From Archilochus colubris (taxonomy: Eukaryota > Chordata > Aves > Apodiformes > Trochilidae), in the NCBI GenBank assembly GCA_023079485.1, contig CM041084.1:35376609-35440608 (forward strand): a DNA stretch of 64,000 nt. Direction: 5' to 3'. Shown here in pieces: positions 33,451 to 45,386 of the stretch. The notes beneath the pieces are model-generated. The model did no database searches. It had not been told where the DNA came from and worked only from the letters and a program-made list of their open reading frames with translations. The position numbers were made by a program, and so were the translations under genes. How positions within the stretch are numbered: position 1 is the stretch's first letter; each line of letters starts with the position of its first letter.

Positions 33451-36400
33451 TGTTTTTTCCCCTTGTCCCAGGTTGGAATCACAGAGTACTATGCTTCTCC
33501 CAAATAAATACATGTATCTGTCATTTGGAATTTCTCTGTGTATTTTGGTTTGGTACATTGTTGTCTGTCAAATAAAGCTTTTCTTTTGCTTTGGTCTTGA
33601 TGAATGTAGGGAATATGATAGATCTGTGACCAGAAAACTTGCATAAGGCTAGTAAGGCTTTGAAAAGTGATTGCCTGTAAATGCTGAACATGTCTTTAGA
33701 ATACTTAATTTTTTAAGTATTATATATATTAATGAAAATTTTTGGCTCAAGAGGTGAGTGAGATTGAATTATTGCAAAGCTGGCTCAGTGTATTTGCTTT
33801 ACGGCCGCCCTGTCTTCAGTCTTCAGATTTCCCTGGCTGTTGCTAATACCATTTTCCCTCACTTCTGCAATCCTCCATGCCCTTTCCTGTCATTTTGCCA
33901 GCTGAGAGTAGAGTGGTGTTAACAAAAAATCTTAAAGCTATCGTGTACTTTCAGTCTTACAAAGAAGAAAAGACAGACCCTGGTCATTTGAAAAAGGGTG
34001 ACAGTTCACTTCTCTCTCAGTACCAGGGAGCTGAGATCTTCATGAGTTTTATCAAACTGCAGTTTAATTTTAGTAACTGGGAGAAACTTTGATCAATTCT
34101 GGTTTTCATCTCACAGTCTACCCAGTGCATCAAACTTCCTTATAATTTCACTAATCCTATGTCAGTTTTTAGGAATGATCTGGTACATGTAGGTGAAAAA
34201 AAAAGATAATATTTTAATAACATTTTGAAACATTAATTGTGCCTGAACTGTCAAAAACTTGTCTTGGATTCAAACAGAAAGTGCCGTGGCTTGTGATCTA
34301 CAGTACTGGTACATTTGGGAAAAGAAAGTTTGTCTTTCATGTAAAAACTTACACCTTGTTGTAAGGCCTTGTATGTTTTTGCTTTTTATAAAATTTTTGT
34401 TTAGATGGTTGATTTAATGTAACTTACAGGTACAACTTAAAGTTAGCATCTTAGTGTAAATAAAATCAAAGATTTTTTAATTCTCTTTGTGATTCCTCTG
34501 TGTATGTGGGTTTTTTTAAAAAAGTAAAGAATTAAGTGCTTACAGAAAATGCAAAGTTTGAAGTGTTTTCCTGTAACAACTACACTGGCACAAGTAGGTT
34601 CAATTTTATATGTGAATGATTTTGAATTAAATGAGAAATACACCAAGTGCTAAAGTAGCATTAATTAAATTGGCATACATCTATTATTACTTTCTGTAGC
34701 CATCAGAATATTGTCAGCTCTTAAGTGCTCTTTGGTTGACATGTGAATGTACACTGTACATTCTCTGCCTAATTTTAAAAAATAAAATTTTATGAAAAAT
34801 AGCAGTGTTTATTGTTACAGAGCTCAGTATGTGAGTGCCCTTAGTATCTCAGGCTCTTGTGTTTTTATGAAACACAAATGGAGGAATCAGAAAACAAGCT
34901 CTTTTGCTATAGAACTGCCACAGAGGTTTTACCATGTAGCAGTGCATGAGTCTGGCAAGCAGCAGCTGAGCAGTCTGGCAAACAGGTTATCAGAAAGCCT
35001 GAGAAACAGGCAGCCGGAGACTGAACTGCTGCTGCTGGAAAAACACATACCAGAGCCTGGCATCTAATTCTGCCCCTGCCAAAAATATCTGTGAGTGGTC
35101 TGTTCTGAAACACACTTTAAGTTGAAAAGCAGCACAGTATTAATAGTAGAAGCAGGAGGAAGCAGTGCCAAGGCAGCGTTGGGTTTGTCCTCTGAAGTGT
35201 TTTCCTTTTAGCTGCAGTATGATAGAAGGCCAAAGTGTGTGTGTTGCATTCACACCATGCAGAAGGTGCAGAGAATACAGAGAAGGGATTGCTGTGCAAA
35301 CATCCACTAGCAAATAAGTTTTGGTTAACTGTTACTGAGATGCCAAGTAGTTGGGTTTTTTAGTTTGTGCATTTTTAGGGATACTTTATAAGTCCTATTA
35401 AAACTGGTATCTTCAAACACGAGCGAGAAACTGCTCTTGTTTTCAGATTTAAGAAGAGTAGTAGAATTTTTAAACTATTAAAAGCATAATATCCTTGTTC
35501 CAGGATTAAAGTGCATATTTTTATCTGTGTGGTTTTTGTTTTTTCTTTTTTTTTTTGTGGCAGGTCTACACTCCTTAGTTGCTGTAATTTAACATCTAAA
35601 ACTTGCCAAGGTCAAATCAAATGTGGAAGAACATACTTAATTAGCATCCATAAAGAAGCTGAAGAGTGGTGGTGGTGGGGAAAAGACACTGCAGAATTTA
35701 TTGGTTTTGTTAGATTCTGGTTCTTGTATCTGTTCCTGTGTTCTTAGTATTTGAAATATAAAATGGTTTGTTTAAAAAAAAATGTTTTAAAGCATGAGAT
35801 AATGTTTACTAGATGAAGGTAGAAAGGAAATGTGAAATGTTATATAATGAAGCATTTGGGTTTTTTCCTGGTGCAGTGCTGAAATGAAGAAGGAAAACCA
35901 TACTAGTAGTGTACTTTGCTCTCACTAAAGTAGAAGTAAGCAGCTGTAATATAGCTCAGTGTTTAACACAATAGTGCAAGGATCGCACCAGTAAAAGCAA
36001 AAAATAAACTTTCCATGTTATGCTGGAGAATTTTCACACGTGCTGTTCAAATTAAAACCTGACCTGAAAGGTAGTGTTTGCTGTTCCAAGTGATAATAGT
36101 CATGCTTTGCTGCATTGATTCCACAGGTGAGACTCTTGAGTACTTGGCTTCCTCCCCCCCTTTGTTAAAGGTACCCATTGTGATGGGCAGGACAGCATTG
36201 CTTTCTGGATTTGAAGTCAGAAGCAATAAGAAAATTGCAAATAATTTCGTTTCAAAGAAAATGGCATGAGCAGAACCGTCTCTCAGTTTCAGGAGTATAT
36301 AGTTAGAAGACACTTTAAAGTAACTTTTCAACTTAATTTAAACTTTTATTAGAGTGCTTGTAATAATAGTCAGACCAGGGTGTTTATTAAACACAGTAAA

Positions 36401-38272
36401 ATAACAGAAAAATCATTCAAGCTTGAAGGTAAGCAGGTGATTCCTTAGTTGCTTGGATATAATTAATAAAAATAGGATACCAGAAATACAGAAATGGAAT
36501 GACCACTTTCAGAATCTTTTTGTAACAAAATTTGGTAGTATTAGGTAAACAGTGGTGGAGCCATGCGACAGCCTTAATATTGTCTGTTCTTTGTCACAAT
36601 ATGAATATTCCTTTCAAGGGAGCCAAAAAAGATAGGAAATCTTATTTAGTTGCAGAATTATGTGGCTAAGATACACAGGGTCGGAACTACTGGTTATTAA
36701 TGCTTATTCCAAGGAATAAGAGTGAAAGTAGTTCTGTATCTGCACAGCACCATTCTAGTGCTAGGGCATTTGCCTTGCAAGGGACTTGTGTGCTGGGGAA
36801 AAGGGGTATTATCTCTGTTCTGTGATCATAGATTCTGGAGATGGAGACTCATTCCACTGTTCTGTTGTTTTTTCAGTGAAAAATTAGGTTAGTTACCATG
36901 TGAAACATTGCTGAGAAGTCACCACTTCCTCCCTTTCTTCCTGTCTTGTGAAGACTTCTTCAGGCTGCCTTTGCCTTTTCCTCCAGTTCTATCATCTCCC
37001 AGGTCTAGCAGAACTGCTTTTCCCATCTTCATCAACTTGCACGAAACCCAGTCTTAATTTCTTTTTTAAAAAAACAAACCAATCAAACAAAATCATACAA
37101 AATGAATATGCCTTTTGACATCTTCACCAGTGCTGTTTGTTTTCTGGTTACCCTTATCTGGTTACTTGTTGTACCTTACTGTTTCCCTCACTTCTCCGCG
37201 CATCATTTTCCTTGTGCTTTATTTATGAATTCATTAGGTTCTGTGACTCCCAGTGGAATATCCTCAAGGACACTTAACTCTCTAATTGCAAATTCAGTTT
37301 GTATTTTCTCTGAGAAGTTCACTCAGTGTGCTCTATCAGGAGTGTAAGGGAGCATAACCGCATGATTAGATACAGAAGAATCTGCTAACTTGATATATGA
37401 TAAAATTTCTGATTTTGAATGACACAGTCTTATTTTTTATCAGTTTCTGGAGTGCAGAACAAAATCTAGGGGTTCTTGATTTATTTTTGTAAACTCTGGG
37501 ACTAGTAATGTCTAACTACTATGGTTAGGTGCTTCCCTTAAATGTGCATCCAAACCCTATCATAACATACTATGGTAATGTTTTTAACTGACATAGTTTT
37601 GCAGCCAGTTCTGATTGAAGTTTGGAGGACAGTGTAGAGGTTATGTCTCTTCCTACTGACCGCCTTCAGGAATTGGCCAAATGTGTGCAAACATTTGTCA
37701 TCTCTAACCCAGGAGCAGAGTAAATTTGCTGAGATAATTCTGTAGTCAGTATGCTAGCAGTAGCTGTTAGTATTTGCTTAGATTTTATAGCCTGGCAGCT
37801 AGAAATGTCAGTATGTAACTAATAGAAATTAGTTAATTACAAAGCAGCAGCTTGAACCAGTGTAAACAATGATAGACACAGAATGCAGTACTAACATTAG
37901 CAGCTTGTTTATGTTAGCATGGTATCATGATTTTATAATTTAGCAAAGTTTAAAAAATATTTATATTGTCTCTATTGACATCTTGGGTCTTTTTGTATTT
38001 TTTTTCCACTGTACATACTGTTAAAATTGCAAATATGGTTTGAAAATACTCTTCCTGTATTGAACTATATAACAGATAAGGCAGTGTTTGGAAAGCTACT
38101 CCTGCTACTTATATAGAATATACTCCTTCTCTGGGGACCTTGTAATTGAAGAATTCTTGTGCTATAGATCATAAGCCATTAGAAATAAGGATAGAGATTT
38201 GACAAAGTAATGTACAGTGTAGTGTCAGAAAAATGGGTAGGAAATCGGCTTTGAAGTTCCCAAGTATAAATG

Positions 38273-38605
38273 AATCACAGAATCATAGAATTGGCTGGGT
38301 TGGAAGGGACCTCAGAGATCATCGAGTCCAACCCTTGAACCACCATTGCGGTTGCTAGACCATGGCACTGAGTGCCACATCCAGTCTCTTTTTAAATATC
38401 TCCAGACACGGAGAATCCACTACTTCCCTGGGCAGCCCATTCCAATGCTTGATCACTCTCTCCGTAAAGAAATTCTAATATCTAAATCTAAATTCTAATA
38501 TTCTAATATCTAAAATCTAATATCTAACCTAAACCTCCCCTGGCACAACTTAAGACCATGCCTCTTGTCTTGTTGAAAGTCGTTTGGCAAAAGAGACCAA
38601 TGAAC
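38273..38605 (-). mobile_element. CR1 LINE 3' end
   Basis: Antisense on the + strand. It begins with the octamer tail complement (AATCATAGAATTGGCTGGG), continues through GGACCTCAGAGATCATCGAG and GGCACTGAGTGCCACATCC, and extends into the ORF2 C-terminal region to about 38605. It is the same subfamily as the copies at 51663 and 62052. The coding frame is broken by an expansion at about 38470-38530. Confidence 0.9.
38470..38530 (-). repeat. Short-unit expansion inside a CR1 copy
   Basis: Where the CR1 at 62.5 kb reads GGACATTAGAAAGAATTTC once, this copy has about 60 bp of repeated ATTCTAATATCTAAA-type units. It arose by local slippage after or during insertion. Confidence 0.75.
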
Positions 38606-41520
38606 GTAAATAAGTGTTGCCCATTGTTACCGAGGTCTGTAATAGGCAAGGCCCAATTCAGTACAGGTACTTAAATAGCTTCATTAAAAATTAGAGCTTG
38701 AAAATTATATTTTGAATTGGTGTTAACATTTTAAGGTATACCAGGAGATGTCTAACCATTTACAGCATCTTGAGATAGATTCTCAGTTAAATGTGGGGTT
38801 TAGGCACATTTTTCACTGCTTTGATAAGATGTAGCAGGATTTTTTTGTTTGCTTGATTGTCAGTAGTTTCAGGAAATGTTTTCTTCCTCCTCTGATGAAA
38901 TTTATTCCATGTTTGGCATTTAAAGTTGTCTGAATTGCCCCAGTATCTCAAAGACTTACATACCCATTCGTATCGAATTCCTTTTTGTCTATCAGATCAT
39001 TAGGATCTATATCACTTGAAAAAAAAGGATGTAATTGTACTCCAGCATTGATTGTGGCTGGCTGCCCTTCTGTCTGTATAGATAGGTAGTGTAATACTGA
39101 GAGTGGAATGTGTAAAGCACTGATTACTTAATAGGCTTTATTACTTCTGTTATTTATGTTTATCTGGGTCCTTGACTGTTTGCTGCTGATGCAATCAGAA
39201 GTTTCAGAATGGCTAAAGATGTTGACATTTTGTGTAGACAAGCATGGGTTCTATTAAGAGATCTGAAAAAGGTTATATAAATTAATTCCTAATGGCGATG
39301 ATGTAAAAATTACTGTAAAAACTTGTGGAAGTTAAAAGTGTCAGACTGATGCTCATTTAGTCATGAAGTACTTTCAGAGTAAATTTTTTTTTTTGCAAAT
39401 GTAAACATACACCTGAAGATGAATCAGCATTTTTTTATGTTTCACAGGATAAGGTTCCTGGTCAACAAGAAATCCTGATACTGATGTTGTTCGAGGGTAC
39501 AGTTTTATGACCTCATATGAGAATAGATGAAAGCAAAATTCCTTTTTAGCCTTACAGCCAAGGAAATCTGAGAATTTGCAACTTGTTGGCAGAGGAGGTG
39601 ATGGCAACTGTTGATTTTGTCCCATTCAGGAAGCAGTTTTTTTTTTCCCTAGATGTTCAGAACATGATACTCTAATTTGAAAATTAATTTTAAAGAAAAG
39701 GAATAAGTGTTGCCTTTTGATATTTGGAAAGTAAAGCTGAGAGTTCAGTATTGTTGTGTCAGTTAAAGGTTTTATTTTTTAAAAGCACTGGACACTTAAG
39801 AAGGAGGGTTCTGTACATTTGTATGTGCACAGGAATAGGTAGAAAGTAGCAGAAAAATCCAATGTCTGGAGTCAGCTGCTTCCTCCACAGCACCCCCAGG
39901 GATTAAAGTCATAATGCTTGATTATTTGTTAAGGGACTCATGCTAAATTGCTGAAGATGTGTGGAAACAAACCAGAACATGTAATTGGTTTTAATATACC
40001 TCATTACCTATCAATAGTGATGAAACCTCAGCTGTACCATTTTCTGCCTTGGATAAGTAGCACTGGCTCTGAAATGCATGGAGCTAATGTATTCTGCAAA
40101 CCAAATGTGGTCGTTATTATTCAGCATTTTGGTCTTAGCTGATGACAATTCTGTGAAACTTGAAATGTGCCCATAAGAGCAGTATTAAGATGAAACAGGC
40201 TTTAAAAACATAATTCATAAATTAGAAATCTTAGTATAAAATTTGAATTGCATAAGTTTTCAGACAAGTCTGACATTTTTCAAAACTGCATTAACTTAAA
40301 TAATAAAATCATACATTGTTGTAATAATATTCATTAATCGTAAAAATACTCCAAAAATATGAGGTATAAGCCATTGAATTGTATTATCTTTCTGAGTATG
40401 TTACTTTTGCAGAGAAACTTCTGATACTCTGTAATAAGTTCTACAGCCCAAGGGGAATGGGATATGCTTTATTTATAGGATGATGCACCATGAGGATATT
40501 CTGTTGGGCTGATGAGAAATTTCTGATTGCCATCTGCTGTAACTACTCAAGTTTCAGAGTGGATTAACTACGTATACCGAGCCTGTAAGATCCTAAATCC
40601 AGCTGTAGGATGTTTATCAGTAGTAGCAGACTCTGTAAAATCTCCTTGGTGGGCCCTTGCTTACAGCAAAAGAAACGAAGTCCCAGTGTTAATAAAACAG
40701 TTTGATTGCAAAAATGCAACCTGCAACTTTTCAGTTTTGGAGAAAGTGAAATTGGAAATTGAATCTCTTGGGTCTAAAGGTGAGGCAGTGGCCAAAATTG
40801 CTTTGTAGGGGTTTGGCAAATCAGCAGTCATGGCATTGCAGTCTAAAAAAGCTGAAGATGGGCACAGAACATACTTTTGTTTGACATTCTAAGTCTAAGA
40901 CATTTAAAAGCTAGGGGAATGTAAGAAGGAAAGATGAACACTAGATGAATACTGAAAGCATTTATATAACCTATGTGTTCTTGGAGAAAATTAGTTAAAA
41001 AATACAAACTTAGCTGCTTCTCAAAGAAGAAACGTAAATTACATCTATAAGGATAAAAAACATTTGTGTGGAAGAATACTAAGACCTTATGTAACTTTTG
41101 TTTTGCTTCAGTTGTCAGTCTCATAATTTTCCTGCTTGGTAACTGTCCTATGCTTTCTATAGATGTGCCTTTTTTGGGGGGGAGGCTTTCTTTAATTGAT
41201 GTGTGATAGCAATGTTACCCTGATACTAGTGAAAGGTGGTGTAGAACTGTAGCTTAATTCGAGTTGTTTCTTTCCTGAGTAGATCTTGTTTTCTTGCAAT
41301 GTGCTGTATCCTTACTAAATCCTAGTGCTTTGTTACTCTCTTAGTTGGACCACAGAGCCTGAAAAGAGAGCAGGGAAACTTTTAAATCTATTCTTAAAAC
41401 AGCTTCAAGGGGGAAGAGAATAAGCTGTGCTTGAGCTCTTGGCCCAGTACTGCTGAAGCTAATTTTAGTAAACATGTTTTGTAAAGGCTGTAAGATTAAA
41501 ATACATGTTCTGAGAGCTGA

Positions 41521-41543
41521 TTTTTTTTTTTTTTTTTTTTTTT
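41521..41543 (+). repeat. T23 homopolymer run
   Basis: Uninterrupted T run between GCTGA and GGTAC. No retrocopy is evident on either side. Confidence 0.85.
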
Positions 41544-42255
41544 GGTACTTTTTATTGCAGTGGTTGCTTAATTAGTGTTTGTGGTAGGATCAATGGCCTT
41601 ATGAGTGGTAGTTAGAGGCTTTTGTGGTTGAGGACCTGGCAAATACTTCCGAATGAAAAGCACTAGTTTTTGCAAAATGGGTGGTAATCTTTCTGGCAGG
41701 CTAAAGTAGCATTAGCAGAGGAAGAAAAACATTTTTGCTGTTAACTGAAGAACTTGCTTTCTAACTTCATGTTTCATGGGATTGAGAAAAACTGTTTTCT
41801 CTCTTTCCTGTCCTCTTAGTTACCTATGAGCAGTTGGTTACAATCCTGGAAATTACAGAATGGTAGAATTTAATACATTGGATGGTACTGTGTTGTGCAA
41901 ATGATGAGTAGTTTTAGCTTCTGTCATGATTGTTGTTGGGATCCACGCTTCTTTACTATGAAGATTTCTGTAGTGTCTTGTTGAAAAAACCCAAACCTAC
42001 CCATGAAATAAACCTTGTACATACTAAGATGAATTTCCTACAAAGTTGTATGAAGAAAACCATGTAGACTATGAACAACAGGCTCAAAACTTAAACTCTA
42101 AAAATGGCCAGCACAATCTAGTTCTAGTGTAATTTTAAGGCAATTCAGCAAAATTCTGCTGAGTTGCACTTCACTGAAAATCCAGAACACTTCAGCAGTT
42201 AATTTGAAAGCCAATTAACAAGAATAATCTGTATGCTATTCTGCAGCTAGTAGTT

Positions 42256-42482
42256 AGAGAGTGGTTAAACAAAGAAATAGATTCTAGTGGTGGAATTAGT
42301 GACAGGGTGATGTAGAAATCATAGAATGGTTGGGGTTGGAAGGCACCTTCATGATCATTGTGGTTGGATCTTGATGATCTTTAAGGTCCCTTCCAACTTT
42401 AACCATTCTGATTCCATGATTTCTTTGTCACCCCGTCTCTAATTCCACCAACAGAAACTATTTGTTTGTTTAACCACTCTCT
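42256..42482. repeat. 227-bp inverted duplication containing CR1-tail sequence
   Basis: The left arm starts AGAGAGTGGTTAAACAAA and the right arm ends with its complement, TTTGTTTAACCACTCTCT with one change. Similarity continues inward through GGTGGAATTAG and AAATCAT to a CR1-tail-like GAATGGTTGGGGTTGGAAGG, with its inverse CCTTCCAACTTTAACCATTC on the right. The arms are roughly 105-110 bp at about 80-85% identity, with a short centre near 42,360. The outer sequence is not CR1, so this is not simply two tail-to-tail insertions. It is an inverted duplication or a hairpin element derived from CR1-adjacent DNA. Confidence 0.75.
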
Positions 42483-43453
42483 GAGTGTCATCATTTTTGG
42501 AACCAAAAGTTCTTATTAAAAAATCATTACATATTTTAAAATAATAATTTTGTAAACCTAACTTTTTGCCTGGATTTTTAATAAAATACTTTCATGTAGT
42601 TTGCAGTAACTCAAAGAAGACCTCAGATAGGGTTTCACCTTGCAAATTGCTAGCCGGTGCTTTGCTAATTAATAATACGTTCAATAAGAACCCAGGAATA
42701 GATCATTAAGTTTGATTCCTATCTGAAATTGTGGTAATATATTATAAGTGCAATCTTTGTCATTTGCATTGTACCTGGTAACTTTTTTTGCATATAATAA
42801 TTCTTAAAAACCCCCTCTTTCTTACTCCACTGTAGATTCTGCTTATTTATGGTTGTTGACTTTGCAGGATCAGAATCAGTCGCAAAGATGAGTTTCAGAG
42901 CATCCATGATCTTCAAATCAAACAGTTTTGTCATTGGCTGTTTTGTATGGAATGGATAAGATTATTTTTAATCATCAGTAATTTACCTTTTTTGCCTGGT
43001 TTTACACACAAAGTTATTTCCAGTTAAATCCGTGGAGTCCTGTGTTAACCAATTTTACATATAGAATTGGAAAATTATCTGAATCACAAGAGTTCCTGAC
43101 CAGTCAGTTATGTATTGAGTTTGTGTATAACTGCAAACACTTCTAGAGGATGTTAGAAAACAACTGTGATTCTGAAGATCAAAATATCTCTCCCTCTTCC
43201 CAGAGTATGTTGCTAATACCCAGAGTTTTCCAAAAGTACAGAACATTCCTTTGTCAGTAATCTGCTCCATGCTTCATATTAATTGAATTTATCTACAAAT
43301 ATTTGTGTTGAAATGTGAAAAGCAAACACTCTACGGGAGGGCTTTCAAAACTTGGAGGATGTTGAGAATGTCACTTGATGCAACAACAAGGGAGCTTCTG
43401 CTTCCAGTCTATGGCTGTGATCAATCAGTTACCTATATGGAAGTGGGGAAACA

Positions 43454-43459
43454 CCTGGG
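43454..43459 (+). repeat. Target-site duplication, left copy (cctggg)
   Basis: Matches cttggg at 43582-43587 at 5 of 6 positions, directly outside fold-back element copy 3. Confidence 0.6.
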
Positions 43460-43581
43460 TGTAGTGAAATGATGCAACCATGTGCAGTGGGGGCCCACCC
43501 TAATCAGGCACAGGTGGGCTTGACACAAGCTCATGCCACTCCCTGGCAATTAGTGGCACCTGGTTGCCTCGTTTCACTACA
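43460..43581 (-). mobile_element. Fold-back LTR-like element, copy 3 (122 bp, short)
   Basis: Starts TGTAGTGAAATGATGC and ends GTTTCACTACA. The terminal inverted repeats are about 21 bp with two differences. On the minus strand it aligns with the first ~105 bp of copy 1 (GAGGCAACCAGGTGCCACTA, GGGCCCCCACTGC), then switches directly into the inverted tip. It is therefore the same U3-like segment with its fold-back junction inside U3, instead of after the primer site as in copy 1. The flanking 6-bp duplication has one mismatch. Confidence 0.8.
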
Positions 43582-44400
43582 CTTGGGAATGTTGACATTC
43601 AATCCTGTGTATTAGTGAGAACAATATTGTGTATCTTCATTACTATAAAATATAGAGAATGTATTATACAGATGTAAAGATGTAGAGGATGTAATAGATT
43701 GAGACCAATCTAAATAAACATTTACAGTTACATTTTATTTTTCATTCTTTCACTGAGCTTTCAGGATGAATACCAATTATTGTGTATTCTCTCTTTCTTA
43801 CCTGGTACTCCGATACCACATGCATCATTTGGGCCCAAGATATTGTGAGCGAACTTTTGGTAACATTTTTAATTTAAATAAAACCTAATATGTTTCTAGA
43901 AATCCTTGTAAACATTTTTGGGGTTTTTTTGTTTCTGTTTTCACAGAGATTATGTTTAAATTATTGAATAAATTTTTGAATACAGTTTAACTCCCCATAA
44001 TCTACTGATCTGGGTAACTATTGTCAATTGTAAACCACTGAAAAATCAGTTTGCAATGTGTTTCATATAAATTTTGAAAACCTGTTGCTCTGAAATTAGG
44101 ACACTACTACTAAATGTGACAAATTGTATGCAAATGTTCTGTAAAATTCTGATGCCATCATATTTGTATCATTAATGCTAATGAGAAGAAAGTACATAGT
44201 ACCTGAGGTACATAACACAGATGGAGCTATTTGGCAGGATGCAGTACCAGTGCTTTTTTTCAGAGTAGAGATTATGTGTGTGGGACTGAAAGATGGCTAT
44301 TCCCCATCCTTTTACATATTTTTTTTGGTATTTGTGCATTTATGTGCCTCTTCACCCAGAAATCCCTAAATTTCTCAGCCCTTCCAGGTAGAATTATTGC

Positions 44401-44436
44401 TGTTTTCCCATTTATTACTGTTTTCCCATTTATTAC
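44401..44436 (+). repeat. 18-bp perfect tandem duplication
   Basis: TGTTTTCCCATTTATTAC occurs twice back to back (44401-44418 and 44419-44436). A recent slippage duplication of no apparent function. Confidence 0.9.
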
Positions 44437-45322
44437 TGTTTCATTATACTCTTTATGTAACATATAGCACAGTGTCCTATGCTTGAGAGTCATGGCTTAG
44501 TCCCTCCCCCAGGTCCTTTTTGTCTTTCAGAAAGTTAACATGTCCTGTGGTTTTTCCTCTAATAAATAAGATGAAAATAAGACATTATTTTAATGGTGAA
44601 AATTAAAAGCATAAGAAATCTAGAGTAGTTTATCGATTTATAAAACTTTTAAAAAGCATATTTTTCTTGAATTAATGATTGTAAAAACCTTTTTTGTATA
44701 ATTTTTAAATTTTAATACAACTTTTTTCCTAGTCAGTTCTTGAAGAATGTAACGAACTGTTCTTCCTCTGCCACCACTGTGCTGAAGAAGAATAGGTTAG
44801 CTCAAGAGAATGATGCCAAAATTCTTACTGATCAATTCAATCTGTTTTGTTGCAAGTTTTTATAAATTAAAGAACTCCACTGGATTTTTCTACTGAACTG
44901 ATGGCATCTGCTACAAATGAGCTTTTTCCTTTATACTACAGGCTTGCTCAGTTAGTCTCTTTCCAAAACCAAGACATAATAGAGGAGATACTGTTCTGTA
45001 TTGCTCTTTTAAAATCTTGGCAAAAGGCTTATAAACTAAATCTAGAGCTGTGATTCTTTGAGAGCACAGTGCAAGTCAATTTGAAATATAAGGACAGCTA
45101 TAGTGAAGTAAACAAATTGGAAAGTTCTATGTGGTGGTGTGACTTATTGTATGAGCACTAACATTTTTTTGATAAATGAGAGAGCACACAGGGTAGGGGT
45201 TTTTATTTTTTTTAAAATGTGATTCCTGTCTGGAGTGCTCAGATGCTCAGACAATAGAAAAACAATTTGATTTTAAAGGTTCTAGGATGCTAATGTAAAC
45301 TTTTAAAAGGTGTTTTTGTTTG

Positions 45323-45324
<2 letters not shown>

Positions 45325-45383
<59 letters not shown>
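45325..45383 (+). repeat. T59 homopolymer run
   Basis: 59 uninterrupted T, the longest simple run in the window. On the minus strand it would be a poly-A tail, but the sequence to its right (upstream on that strand) has no recognisable retrocopy or SINE body. The length may be unreliable in the assembly. Confidence 0.85.

Positions 45384-45386
<3 letters not shown>

Noticed and set aside
33220..33507. 95-codon + strand frame with a signal-peptide-like start
   Set aside because: It lies mostly within and antisense to the ERVL-type LTR; the hydrophobic start is LTR sequence.
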